Source: Clostridiaceae bacterium (GTDB lineage Bacteria; Bacillota; Clostridia; Oscillospirales; Acutalibacteraceae). Taken from it: a stretch of 10,777 nucleotides of DNA. The stretch lies in NCBI GenBank assembly GCA_904501675.1, contig CAJGCL010000066.1, forward strand, positions 1 through 10,777, written 5' to 3'. The position numbers and the translations under genes were made by a program. Positions 1 to 6,629 of this stretch are shown here, piece after piece; position 1 is the first letter of the stretch; each line of letters begins with the position of its first letter. The notes below the pieces were generated by a model. That model was not told the DNA's origin. It made no database searches and saw only the letters and a program-made list of their open reading frames with translations.

Positions 1-395
1 GCATCAACACTGCGAAATATGTAGGTATTAAGGTTGATAAGGTTATTATCAGAACAATGATTCTTTCAGGTGCCATTGCAGGTCTTGTAGGCTTCATTCT
101 TGCAGGCTCAATTAACCATACCATCAGCACAGCTTCGGCAAATAATATGGGCTTTACGGGTATTATGGCAACCTGGCTTGCTTCATTTAACCCATTACTG
201 GTTATGCTTACAAGCTTTTTTATCACCTTTATTTCAAAAGGTATGGTTGAGGTAAGAAAAACCTTTATGTTTACAAACGATTCAATATCAAATATAGTTG
301 TTGGTATTGTCTATTTTGCAGTTATTATCTGTGCTTTCTTTATTAACTATAAGCTTGTTTTCAGAAAAAAAGAAAAGGAGGAAATTAAGAAATGA
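1..395 (+). CDS. ABC transporter permease, nucleoside type (NupP/YufP-like), 3' part only
   Basis: C-terminal 130 residues of an inner-membrane permease; the reading frame is open from base 3, so the ATG at 57 is internal and the true start lies left of the window. The visible opening (INTAKYVGIKVDKVIIRTM) matches the cytoplasmic loop typical of BmpA-associated permeases, where a short N-A-x-Y-x-G-I stretch precedes a helix rich in Gly/Ala (LSGAIAGLVGF). It is followed by further hydrophobic segments and ends in a basic tail (FRKKEKEEIKK). The stop overlaps the start of the next permease gene (ATGA at 392-395), which indicates translational coupling. In the known family (B. subtilis NupNOPQ, also called Yuf) the two permeases form the channel of a guanosine/nucleoside importer with a duplicated ATPase and a BmpA-type lipoprotein, which would be encoded upstream outside the window. 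The substrate is inferred from family only. Confidence 0.85.
   Translation, partial: INTAKYVGIKVDKVIIRTMILSGAIAGLVGFILAGSINHTISTASANNMGFTGIMATWLASFNPLLVMLTSFFITFISKGMVEVRKTFMFTNDSISNIVVGIVYFAVIICAFFINYKLVFRKKEKEEIKK
375..381 (+). promoter_or_regulatory. Ribosome binding site for the second permease gene
   Basis: AAGGAGG lies inside the end of the upstream permease gene, 10 bases before the ATG at 392. It supports that ATG and independent initiation in addition to coupling through the ATGA overlap. Confidence 0.8.
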
Positions 396-1360
396 CTGTT
401 ACCTTCTTAATAAGTGCCATTGCAATCGGCACAGTTCTTCTTTTCGGTTGTATCGGTGAAACAATTACAGAAAAAGCCGGCCACTTAAACCTTGGTATCC
501 CCGGAATTATGTGTACGGGTACCGTAGGCGGATGCCTTTTTGTAAGCCTTTATATGAGCAGTCTTGAAAACCCCGAAGGCGCTTCCTGGATTTTGCTGAT
601 ACTTTCTTCCCTTTTCGGTGCATGCCTCTTTGCATCTCTTACAGGTGCAATATATGCCGTTATTACAATTACGTTCCGCTGTAATCAGAATATTACTGGT
701 CTTGCAATTACAATTTTCGGTAACGGTCTTACACAGTTTTTAATGCACTCATATGTTGATAAAAGCAATTTTTCCACCGCGGGTAAAATTATTGCTCAAA
801 GCTTACCCTTTGCAGAAAACTCCCACGGCATTGTAAAGGTATTGTTCGGACACGGATTTTACGTATATTTAGCAATTCTTATTGCATTGGTTACAACATT
901 TATATTTAATAGAACAAAGGTTGGTCTTAACCTTCGTGCAATCGGTGAAAACACCGCAACTGCAGATGCTATGGGTGTTAACATAACATTATATAAATAT
1001 GTTGCCATTTTAGTGGGCAGCGGTATTGCAGGCTTCGGTGGCGTATTCTATATTATGGACTACCTTAAAGGTAGCTGGGAAAATGCATCAATCATTGAGG
1101 CCTTCGGTTGGCTCGCTATCGCCCTCGTTATTTTCACATTGTGGAAGCCCAATGTTTCGATACTCGGCTCCTATCTTTTCGGTGCATTATATATTGCGGC
1201 TTTTGTTTTCGGAAACATTTCATTCTCAGGAAGAGAAGTTCTGAAAATGTTACCCTATGTAATTACAATTATTGTTTTAATTGTTACAAGTATGATGAAC
1301 AAAAAAGAAAATCAGCCACCACAAAACCTTGGTCTCAACTATTTCAGAGAAGAAAGATAA
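392..1360 (+). CDS. ABC transporter permease, nucleoside type (NupQ/YufQ-like)
   Basis: A complete 322-residue integral membrane protein, close to the usual length of this family (about 310-320). The N-terminus shows the family signature in which a helix is followed by GETITEKAGHLNLGIPGIM, the counterpart of the 'GE-x-I-x-E-(K/R)-A-G-x-x-N-L-G-x-x-G' pattern in sugar/nucleoside permeases of the BPD_transp_2 family. Near residues 180-205 the EAA-like cytoplasmic loop is present (LRAIGENTATADAMGV), followed by GIAGFGG. About eight to ten hydrophobic segments can be read. It should pair with the upstream permease as the channel of a purine nucleoside importer. The start is set by the ATGA overlap and a strong ribosome binding site. 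It is the last gene of its operon, since a perfect hairpin terminator follows 11 bases after the stop. Nucleoside specificity is inferred from family resemblance; no substrate-binding protein is visible here. Confidence 0.9.
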   Translation: MTVTFLISAIAIGTVLLFGCIGETITEKAGHLNLGIPGIMCTGTVGGCLFVSLYMSSLENPEGASWILLILSSLFGACLFASLTGAIYAVITITFRCNQNITGLAITIFGNGLTQFLMHSYVDKSNFSTAGKIIAQSLPFAENSHGIVKVLFGHGFYVYLAILIALVTTFIFNRTKVGLNLRAIGENTATADAMGVNITLYKYVAILVGSGIAGFGGVFYIMDYLKGSWENASIIEAFGWLAIALVIFTLWKPNVSILGSYLFGALYIAAFVFGNISFSGREVLKMLPYVITIIVLIVTSMMNKKENQPPQNLGLNYFREER

Positions 1361-1371
1361 TTTATACAACA

Positions 1372-1405
1372 AAAAAATCTCTTACCAATCGGTAAGAGAT
1401 TTTTT
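1372..1405. terminator. Bidirectional rho-independent terminator between convergent genes
   Basis: A perfect 15-bp stem (1372-1386 with 1391-1405) around the loop AATC, with A6 on the left and T6 on the right so that each strand ends in a U-tract. It lies between the permease gene (+) ending at 1360 and the amidase gene (-) ending at 1420 and can serve both. Confidence 0.93.
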
Positions 1406-1419
1406 ATTTTTACTTTTTA

Positions 1420-3216
1420 TTACGGAGCCTGCATTGTAGCAATAGCGTCTGATGGAAGTGCTCTCTGTGCACGAGCAGCGCTCTGTACGTCTGAAACAGC
1501 ACTTGTAAGAAGAATTGCTGTTGATGATACGTTTTCTGTCGCTCCCTCTGTTGATGGCTCTACAGGAACCTCAGGAGCCTTTTCAGGAAGCTTCTGAACA
1601 CCTAAGCCTTCATCACAAACACACTTAAGACCATCCTGATAGTATGAGCTCATTGTGTAGCCATAAAATGCTTTAACTGTGTAAAGATACGTTGAATTTG
1701 CAGCTGGTTCTTTATCAACAAAGCTTGTAGCATCATTAAGAACAGCTATTCTGCGCCAATACTTTGCATCCGGTGTTTTATGGTATACGTAATATCCCAT
1801 TGCACCATTAATCGGGCTCCAGCTAAGCTTTACGCCATCCTTTGTATACTGTACACCTTCCATATCAGGTGTACCGACACATCTTAAAACTAAACCATTT
1901 GAATCATATGAACCGAAAACATTTCCTGAAGCAGATCTTACTGTGTATCTGTAATATGAGCCGCTTTTTACGTTTTCGTCCAAATAGAAGTTATCTGATG
2001 TTGTGCAAAGATATGTCCAATATCTTTCACCTGCACCACGTCTGTAAACTCTATAGCTGTCAGCGCCTGCAACCATTTTCCAGTTAACCTTAATGCCATT
2101 GTTATCGTTAGCAACTGTAATTACAGGAGCTGTAAGGCATTTTACACCGATTCCGCCAACCTCATACGAGCTGATAATACCACCATTGAAGCAACGGATT
2201 CTGTATCTGTAATTATTACCGCTTACAACATTGTTATCTACATAACTTGTTGTTTTGCCGTTTTTAATATCTGCAATTCTGTACCAGTTACCGTTGTTTA
2301 CCTGACGATAAATATAATATCCGTCAGCAAGAGGATTTGCTTTCCACTTAACAACAATCGAATTGTTTACATTTTCTGCAGATGTAAAGTTTACTGTATT
2401 TAAGTAAGTAGCAGTAACGCCGGGATAATACTGGCTGAATGTGCTTCCCTTGCAAGCTCTTACAGTATAAGTATATTCAACGCCGTTTTTAGCTGTGTTA
2501 TCTGTATATACAGGAGCAGTAACATTGCCTAAGAAAGACCAATTTGAGTCATCTGTTTTTCTGTAAACTCTGTAGTATGTGGCATCACTAACATCATTCC
2601 ACCTGAAGTATATGCCGTCAACAACGTTAATTGTGTTTATAATCTTTGGGGCATCAATATTCGTTTTCTTTCCGAAAACAGTTGCCTTGTCGTACATGCT
2701 GATGGAATAAAGAGTCCAATCATAAGCACCGCAATGACGATATGTGTATGTTCTCTTGTAACCATTGTGAGGATTATTGTGAGAATATTCAATAGCAAAG
2801 CCTGCTGAATTAAAACCATTACAAAGAGAAACATGCGTAAACTCTTTACATCTGTTGCAGTAGTAGAATATCGGGTCGCCTGCTTTAATTTTCCCCTTAT
2901 TCTGAGATTCTAAAATTGAATCGTCAAAAATCTTAAGCTTGTATGATCTACCATAGTTATTTGAAAGAAGAGCATCGTAAAGAGTACATACTCTTGTACG
3001 ATACGACTCAGTAAGTCCGCCTGCTTTAAGACAATCTGAAACAAACTCTGCGCAAAGACCTTTGCCATCGTTCCAGTGTGCATCTGCATAAGCAAGAGAT
3101 TTTTTGCGATCATAAAAAGCATTTATTTTAGCGGCATCCGCCTTTGTTGATAAGCCAGGTAGTATACTTAATGTAAGAACAATTGCCAAAACTGAAGACA
3201 GTAATCGTTTTGTCAT
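1420..3216 (-). CDS. Secreted putative amidase (Amidase_6/CHAP-like) with four Fn3-like repeats
   Basis: 598 residues. A signal peptide covers residues 1-28 (MTKR, hydrophobic core, cleavage near KADA-A). Residues 33-175 resemble the putative amidase domain (Amidase_6, papain/NlpC-like fold): the YDRKKSLAYADAHW opening, then GLCAEFVSDCLKAGG with likely nucleophile Cys55, GDPIFYY, THVSLCNG with likely His128, and a polar third residue around EYSHNN (143-148). Four Fn3-like modules follow in strict register at 189-275, 276-362, 363-449 and 450-538, each with an xYxVYR strand and a YxYTVRA strand. A Pro/Glu/Ser/Thr-rich tail (539-598) has no LPxTG signal and no membrane anchor. The likely role is cell-wall or peptide amide hydrolysis outside the cell, with Fn3 modules as spacers or adhesive units; the substrate is unknown. 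A longer frame opens with TTG at 3249 but lacks a ribosome site, whereas GGAGGA sits 4 bases before the ATG at 3216, just ahead of the signal peptide. The gene stands alone with its own promoter. Confidence 0.82.
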   Translation of the reverse strand: MTKRLLSSVLAIVLTLSILPGLSTKADAAKINAFYDRKKSLAYADAHWNDGKGLCAEFVSDCLKAGGLTESYRTRVCTLYDALLSNNYGRSYKLKIFDDSILESQNKGKIKAGDPIFYYCNRCKEFTHVSLCNGFNSAGFAIEYSHNNPHNGYKRTYTYRHCGAYDWTLYSISMYDKATVFGKKTNIDAPKIINTINVVDGIYFRWNDVSDATYYRVYRKTDDSNWSFLGNVTAPVYTDNTAKNGVEYTYTVRACKGSTFSQYYPGVTATYLNTVNFTSAENVNNSIVVKWKANPLADGYYIYRQVNNGNWYRIADIKNGKTTSYVDNNVVSGNNYRYRIRCFNGGIISSYEVGGIGVKCLTAPVITVANDNNGIKVNWKMVAGADSYRVYRRGAGERYWTYLCTTSDNFYLDENVKSGSYYRYTVRSASGNVFGSYDSNGLVLRCVGTPDMEGVQYTKDGVKLSWSPINGAMGYYVYHKTPDAKYWRRIAVLNDATSFVDKEPAANSTYLYTVKAFYGYTMSSYYQDGLKCVCDEGLGVQKLPEKAPEVPVEPSTEGATENVSSTAILLTSAVSDVQSAARAQRALPSDAIATMQAP

Positions 3217-3220
3217 AACT

Positions 3221-3226
3221 TCCTCC
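3221..3226 (-). promoter_or_regulatory. Ribosome binding site fixing the amidase start
   Basis: On the minus strand GGAGGA is followed by AGTT and the ATG at 3216. It lies between the candidate starts and is compatible only with the inner one, which begins the signal peptide. Confidence 0.8.
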
Positions 3227-3255
3227 ATAAATATTACAATTTGTAACAACTTCGG

Positions 3256-3267
3256 GTAGTATACTAC
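3256..3267. promoter_or_regulatory. Palindrome over the -10 box, possible operator
   Basis: GTAGTATACTAC is a perfect 12-base dyad covering the -10 of the amidase promoter. It is flanked by outer arms TAACAA (3244-3249) and TTGTTA (3271-3276), which are nearly co-centred (centres 3260 and 3261.5). The arrangement would suit a dimeric repressor blocking RNA polymerase. The sequence is seen; the function is inference. Confidence 0.35.
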
Positions 3268-3287
3268 AGTTTGTTATCATTTGTCAA
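3258..3287 (-). promoter_or_regulatory. Sigma-A-type promoter of the amidase gene
   Basis: On the minus strand a perfect -35 TTGACA (complement of 3282-3287) is separated by 18 bases from a -10 TATACT (complement of 3258-3263). The leader to the ATG at 3216 would be about 35 bases and includes the ribosome site. A perfect 12-base palindrome covers the -10 box. Confidence 0.75.
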
Positions 3288-3334
3288 CCCCTTTATGCTT
3301 TTTTGTAGCCATTTAACATACAATAATATATATA

Positions 3335-3372
3335 AAAGCAGATGCTTGTAATATCTTACAAACATCTGCTTT
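3335..3372 (-). terminator. Hairpin terminator of the plsC-type gene
   Basis: A 17-bp stem (3335-3351 with 3356-3372) with one G-U pair on the minus-strand RNA and a 4-base loop, starting 13 bases after the stop of the acyltransferase gene. The downstream tract on the minus strand is TTTTATATATATT, weaker than a clean U-run, so termination may be incomplete. The next minus-strand gene has its own promoter, which fits separate units. Confidence 0.7.
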
Positions 3373-3385
3373 ATTTTGTTACGAT

Positions 3386-4138
3386 TTATTCAACTATATC
3401 CGTCTTGGATTTTTGGCTCATTTTAGCTCGTTCATTTAAGAGAAGAGCTCTTATCTGAGCAGGCATCCGGAAGAAGTCTTCCTTGGTAAGACTTTTTGTT
3501 TCAATTGGATCAAGGTATGTAACATAAACTGTACCTGATGTAACATTACCTGTTTCTTCCAGCCTTGCTCTTGTTCCTTCTATAAGCACAGGCACAACCT
3601 TTGCACCTGTTTCCATAGCAATTTTCATTGCACCACCTCTGAATTCACCAAGCTCACCTGTTTTTGAACGTGTTCCTTCAGGAAAGATAACAAGACTTCT
3701 TCCTTCTTTAACAGCCGCAATTGCCTGCTGAAGAGAAGAATGAGCGCTCTGCTTATTGGCTCTGTCAACGGAAACGCAGTCAACTGCATCTAACCACGCT
3801 TTCAGAACAGGAATCTGACTAAGCTCTTTTTTCGCCATAAAAAACGGAGAAATCGGTGCAGTAAGCACAATTGCAGGTATATCGAACGCACCTGCATGGT
3901 TTGGAGTGAAAATAACAGGCTCATCAACAGGAATTTTATCCTGACCCGTTACGACGAAATCGACTCCTGCCATATCAATAAGCGGACGAAGCCAATCTTT
4001 TATTTCTTTATCAACAATCGGCCTGTATTCCTGCCATGACATTGTTTTTTTTAACTGGCGAATTTCATTAAGTTTTTTGTTTCTTTCGATAAGCGATGTG
4101 AAAAACTTTGTAAACCATTTCACTGTATGTAAATTCAT
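3386..4138 (-). CDS. 1-acyl-sn-glycerol-3-phosphate acyltransferase family protein (PlsC-like)
   Basis: 250 residues, the usual length for bacterial PlsC. It would transfer an acyl chain to the sn-2 position of lysophosphatidic acid to form phosphatidic acid at the cytoplasmic face of the membrane. The four family motifs are all present: block I NHAGAFD (residues 80-86) with the catalytic His81 and Asp86 of HX4D; block II as VSVDR (122-126); block III IFPEGTRS (151-158), which binds the glycerol phosphate; and block IV VVPVLIEG (181-188). An amphipathic basic N-terminus of about 50 residues precedes the core and there is no long N-terminal TM helix. The start is supported by AGGAGC six bases before ATG. 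It is transcribed divergently from the hydrolase-like gene and is followed by its own hairpin. Many Clostridia carry several PlsC paralogues, so I do not claim this is the housekeeping copy. A related specificity (another lysophospholipid) is possible. Confidence 0.9.
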   Translation of the reverse strand: MNLHTVKWFTKFFTSLIERNKKLNEIRQLKKTMSWQEYRPIVDKEIKDWLRPLIDMAGVDFVVTGQDKIPVDEPVIFTPNHAGAFDIPAIVLTAPISPFFMAKKELSQIPVLKAWLDAVDCVSVDRANKQSAHSSLQQAIAAVKEGRSLVIFPEGTRSKTGELGEFRGGAMKIAMETGAKVVPVLIEGTRARLEETGNVTSGTVYVTYLDPIETKSLTKEDFFRMPAQIRALLLNERAKMSQKSKTDIVE

Positions 4139-4144
4139 AAAAAA

Positions 4145-4150
4145 GCTCCT
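4145..4150 (-). promoter_or_regulatory. Ribosome binding site of the plsC-type gene
   Basis: AGGAGC on the minus strand with a six-base A/T spacer before the ATG at 4138. Confidence 0.75.
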
Positions 4151-4170
4151 AAATATATTAATTGAATATT

Positions 4171-4198
4171 ATTTTATCACTACACATAAAAATTTCAA
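4171..4198 (-). promoter_or_regulatory. Probable sigma-A promoter of the plsC-type gene
   Basis: On the minus strand TTGAAA (complement of 4193-4198) and TAAAAT (complement of 4171-4176) are separated by 16 bases, placing the transcript start about 25 bases before the ATG. A second possible -10, TATACT (complement of 4198-4203), has no good -35 at the right distance. Confidence 0.5.
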
Positions 4199-4223
4199 GT
4201 ATACACAAAGAAAAATAATCTTA

Positions 4224-4252
4224 TTGAAGAAAATTTTCTGTTATGTTAATAT
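4224..4252 (+). promoter_or_regulatory. Probable sigma-A promoter of the hydrolase-like gene, with a palindromic spacer
   Basis: TTGAAG (4224-4229) and TAATAT (4247-4252) are separated by 17 bases. The spacer begins with the perfect palindrome AGAAAATTTTCT (4228-4239), which could be a repressor site or simply a curved A/T tract. The leader would be short, about 15 bases, with the ribosome site directly after the start point. Confidence 0.5.
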
Positions 4253-4262
4253 ATTTTCATAC

Positions 4263-4268
4263 GGAGGT
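4263..4268 (+). promoter_or_regulatory. Ribosome binding site fixing the start of the hydrolase-like gene
   Basis: GGAGGT lies six bases before the ATG at 4275. The frame is open leftward to 4077, inside the divergent plsC-type gene, but that region has no ribosome site and would put the start on the wrong side of the promoter. Confidence 0.85.
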
Positions 4269-4274
4269 GTCTTC

Positions 4275-6509
4275 ATGAAGAATTTTCCTGTAAATATATG
4301 TTTTTACGCTGAAACAGAGACGGAAAAACAATGTGCCATGCTTTTTTCAGAGGAATGGTCAAAAAGAACAGGTGTTATACCTGTTTTATGCGACGCAGCT
4401 GAAAAAGCTCACTTTGTTTTCTCAATAGATGACACCATTGAAAACAAGGATATTTTTATAATAAACGAAACAGAAAATGGTTTTGTTATTACTGCAAAAA
4501 CTATACGTGGTCTTATTTTTGGTTACTCCCTGTTTTTAAGAAAAACCACCTTTAAAGATGGTGAAATCTGTCTTACTCAAAATATAAAAGGTTTCCATGC
4601 TCCTCAAAAAAAATTACGCGGCCACCAGACAGGTTACCGCACAACTCCTAATACTTATGACGCATGGGATTACAACCAGTTTTTCCGCTATCAGCTTGAT
4701 ATGATGGCTTTCGGAACAAACATAATTGAGCACAACGGTTCTAAAGGTAGCGGAGAATTCAGGAATTGCCTTATGAGATACGAGCAAGAAGAATTCCTTA
4801 CCGAGGCTTCAAAATTAGCTGATAAAGTAGATATCGACGTTTCCCTCTGGCACGCTAACGAAGATAACGAAGAGGAAGAACAAGCTCTTAAAGAAAGAGA
4901 CCTGCTTTACTCTGCAATGAAAAGGCTTGATTACCTCTTCATTCCCGGCGGAGATCCGGGCTCTTTGCAAGCGGATGATTTTATGGAACGCTGCAAAAAA
5001 ATCTCAAAAGTATACAAGAAACATCACCCAAATGGTCAAATGCATATTTCTGCTCAGGCTCCACATTGTCATAAAGACTGGCCTGAAATTTTTATAAACG
5101 AAATTTCAAAAAAGCCCGAAGAAATTGATGCTGTAATTATGGGTCCTAACCACGCATACCCTATGCACCAATTGAGGGAAAAAGTGCCTTCAGAATATCC
5201 TATGCGCTTTTATCCTGACATCACTCACAATCTTCGTTGTGAGTACCCTGTAAACTTCCAACAGGACGATTGGCATTTTGCTTTTTGTAACACACTTTCA
5301 AGAGAAAGCGTTAACCCAAGACCCACCGAATTCCGCACGCTTAACCGCATTTTTTCACCATACACAATAGGTGGTGTAAGCTACTCTGAGGGTGTTCATG
5401 ACGACTTAAACAAAGCTGTCTGGAGTGCTCTTGAATGGGATAAGGATGCCGATTTACGCGAAATTCTTTTAGATTATTCTAGATTCTTTATGCCGGGAAT
5501 TGATGAAGAAGAAATTGCTGATATTATCTTCCTTCTTGAAAAAAGCTGGCAGGGCGACCCTGTTGAAAATCCTTGTATTGACGTAGTATATAACAACCTT
5601 TGCGCGCTAATCGAGAATCACAAAGAACTTTACGAAAACTGGAGATTTCTTCTGATTTACTTCAGAGGTTGTTGCGATAAATTAGTTAAAATGCGCCGTA
5701 TTTTTGAAAATAAACTTTGCAAAAAAGCAATTGATTTTGCAAGGAGCAACAGTATTTCTGATGCTATAGATATACTGAACGCATCATTTTCAAATGATTA
5801 TATTTCCCTACGCGCAGAGCTGGATACTCTTGCAGAAAAGCTCTTCAATCTTATAGGAATTCAGCTCGATGTTGAGCACTACCATACAGATGGTTGGGAG
5901 CGCGGCGCAACTCTTGATACCATAGACAACAACGTTTCTGACAGAGCTTTCCTTTTGTCAAAGCTCTCATATGCTTCTACTCTAAAAGATAACGAGCAAC
6001 AAGAGTTTTTGAAGCTTCTTCTTAACAGAAATAAAACTGAATCAGACGAAATCTACTATTCTGTTGCTCTCCACAACCTTAATACCTTAGGTATCTCTCA
6101 GAATGGCGAATTTTATATGGAGATTCAGGGCGACAGACCATATACAAAAGAAAATCCGTTGCCTATGTCTATGACAAAAGTTTACGATCACTTTTCATTT
6201 AATGCCCGTTTTGGTGGTTTCAAGCCAGATACCGATTACGTTTTGACAGTAGTTTATAAAAACAAGCGTAGCGAAAAAATAACTAAACATAAAATAACCG
6301 CCAACAGCAAGGTTGTTTATGAGGGTGCTCAATTTGGCGGTGTGCAGGACGAGCTTTTGGACAAAGCTATTCTTGCAGATGACTTTGTTAGCGCAAGCTA
6401 CATCTTAGATAGATCTGTTTTCATAAATGGTGCTTTAGAACTTACCATAAGCGAGCCTACAGATGGTGTAAATATCTGTGAATTGTGGATAAGAAAGAGA
6501 AAAACTTAA
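4275..6509 (+). CDS. Uncharacterised glycoside-hydrolase-like protein (GH20/GH67-type architecture)
   Basis: 744 residues, no signal peptide, and about 15 cysteines spread along the chain, so probably cytoplasmic. Residues 1-100 look like the small alpha/beta domain that precedes GH20, GH67 and GH84 barrels (FVITAKTIRGLIFGYSLFLR at 70-89). A probable TIM barrel follows from about 113 to 400: LRGHQTGYR (114-122), NTYDAWDYNQF (126-136), AFGTNIIE (145-152), FIPGGDPGS (222-230), MHISAQ (256-261), GPNHAYP (290-296), RFYPDITHNLRCEYP (311-325) and SYSEGVHDDLNK (369-380). Candidate acidic residues are Glu152, Asp227, Asp315 and Glu372. A helical region (about 400-600) and a beta-rich C-terminal domain (about 610-740) complete it. 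From memory, similar motif series occur in unassigned proteins of Planctomycetes and Acidobacteria annotated as alpha-glucuronidase-like; I cannot confirm a CAZy family. No sugar transporter is adjacent, so the substrate is unknown. It could also be a non-catalytic relative. Confidence 0.65.
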   Translation: MKNFPVNICFYAETETEKQCAMLFSEEWSKRTGVIPVLCDAAEKAHFVFSIDDTIENKDIFIINETENGFVITAKTIRGLIFGYSLFLRKTTFKDGEICLTQNIKGFHAPQKKLRGHQTGYRTTPNTYDAWDYNQFFRYQLDMMAFGTNIIEHNGSKGSGEFRNCLMRYEQEEFLTEASKLADKVDIDVSLWHANEDNEEEEQALKERDLLYSAMKRLDYLFIPGGDPGSLQADDFMERCKKISKVYKKHHPNGQMHISAQAPHCHKDWPEIFINEISKKPEEIDAVIMGPNHAYPMHQLREKVPSEYPMRFYPDITHNLRCEYPVNFQQDDWHFAFCNTLSRESVNPRPTEFRTLNRIFSPYTIGGVSYSEGVHDDLNKAVWSALEWDKDADLREILLDYSRFFMPGIDEEEIADIIFLLEKSWQGDPVENPCIDVVYNNLCALIENHKELYENWRFLLIYFRGCCDKLVKMRRIFENKLCKKAIDFARSNSISDAIDILNASFSNDYISLRAELDTLAEKLFNLIGIQLDVEHYHTDGWERGATLDTIDNNVSDRAFLLSKLSYASTLKDNEQQEFLKLLLNRNKTESDEIYYSVALHNLNTLGISQNGEFYMEIQGDRPYTKENPLPMSMTKVYDHFSFNARFGGFKPDTDYVLTVVYKNKRSEKITKHKITANSKVVYEGAQFGGVQDELLDKAILADDFVSASYILDRSVFINGALELTISEPTDGVNICELWIRKRKT

Positions 6510-6523
6510 CAAAAACACAATAT

Positions 6524-6567
6524 ATTGACTGCTTTTTTCTAATAAAATATTGAAAAAAGCAGTCAAT
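6524..6567 (+). terminator. Hairpin after the hydrolase-like gene, overlapping the next promoter
   Basis: A perfect 16-bp inverted repeat (6524-6539 with 6552-6567) with a 12-base A/T loop, starting 15 bases after the stop. The 3' flank (TTATGTTATG) is not a clean U-run, so it is a weak or atypical intrinsic terminator. Its 3' part contains the -35 region of the next gene. Confidence 0.6.
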
Positions 6568-6579
6568 TTATGTTATGAT
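6550..6579 (+). promoter_or_regulatory. Probable sigma-A promoter of the zinc-ribbon/TPR gene
   Basis: TTGAAA (6550-6555) and TATGAT (6574-6579) are separated by 18 bases. Transcription would begin near 6586, giving a leader of about 44 bases before the ATG at 6630. The -35 and most of the spacer lie in the loop edge and 3' arm of the preceding hairpin. Confidence 0.55.
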
Positions 6580-6616
6580 ACATAGTGTATGGACAAAATT
6601 CACACAAAAATATTTT

Positions 6617-6624
6617 AAAGGTGG
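6617..6624 (+). promoter_or_regulatory. Ribosome binding site fixing the zinc-ribbon/TPR start
   Basis: AAAGGTGG, one mismatch from AAAGGAGG, ends five bases before the ATG at 6630. The upstream in-frame GTG at 6585 coincides with the expected transcript start and has no ribosome site. Confidence 0.75.
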
Positions 6625-6629
6625 AAAAT

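Noticed and set aside
1026..1395. Two overlapping plus-strand frames within the end of the second permease gene
   Set aside because: They overlap a well-supported membrane protein in other frames and one runs into the terminator.
3217..3249. 11-codon N-terminal extension of the amidase starting with TTG
   Set aside because: It would place residues before a complete signal peptide and it contains the ribosome site of the ATG at 3216.
4077..4274. 66-codon N-terminal extension of the hydrolase-like gene reaching back into the plsC-type gene
   Set aside because: No ribosome site at 4077, the extension overlaps an opposing gene and the promoter region, and a strong GGAGGT precedes the ATG at 4275.
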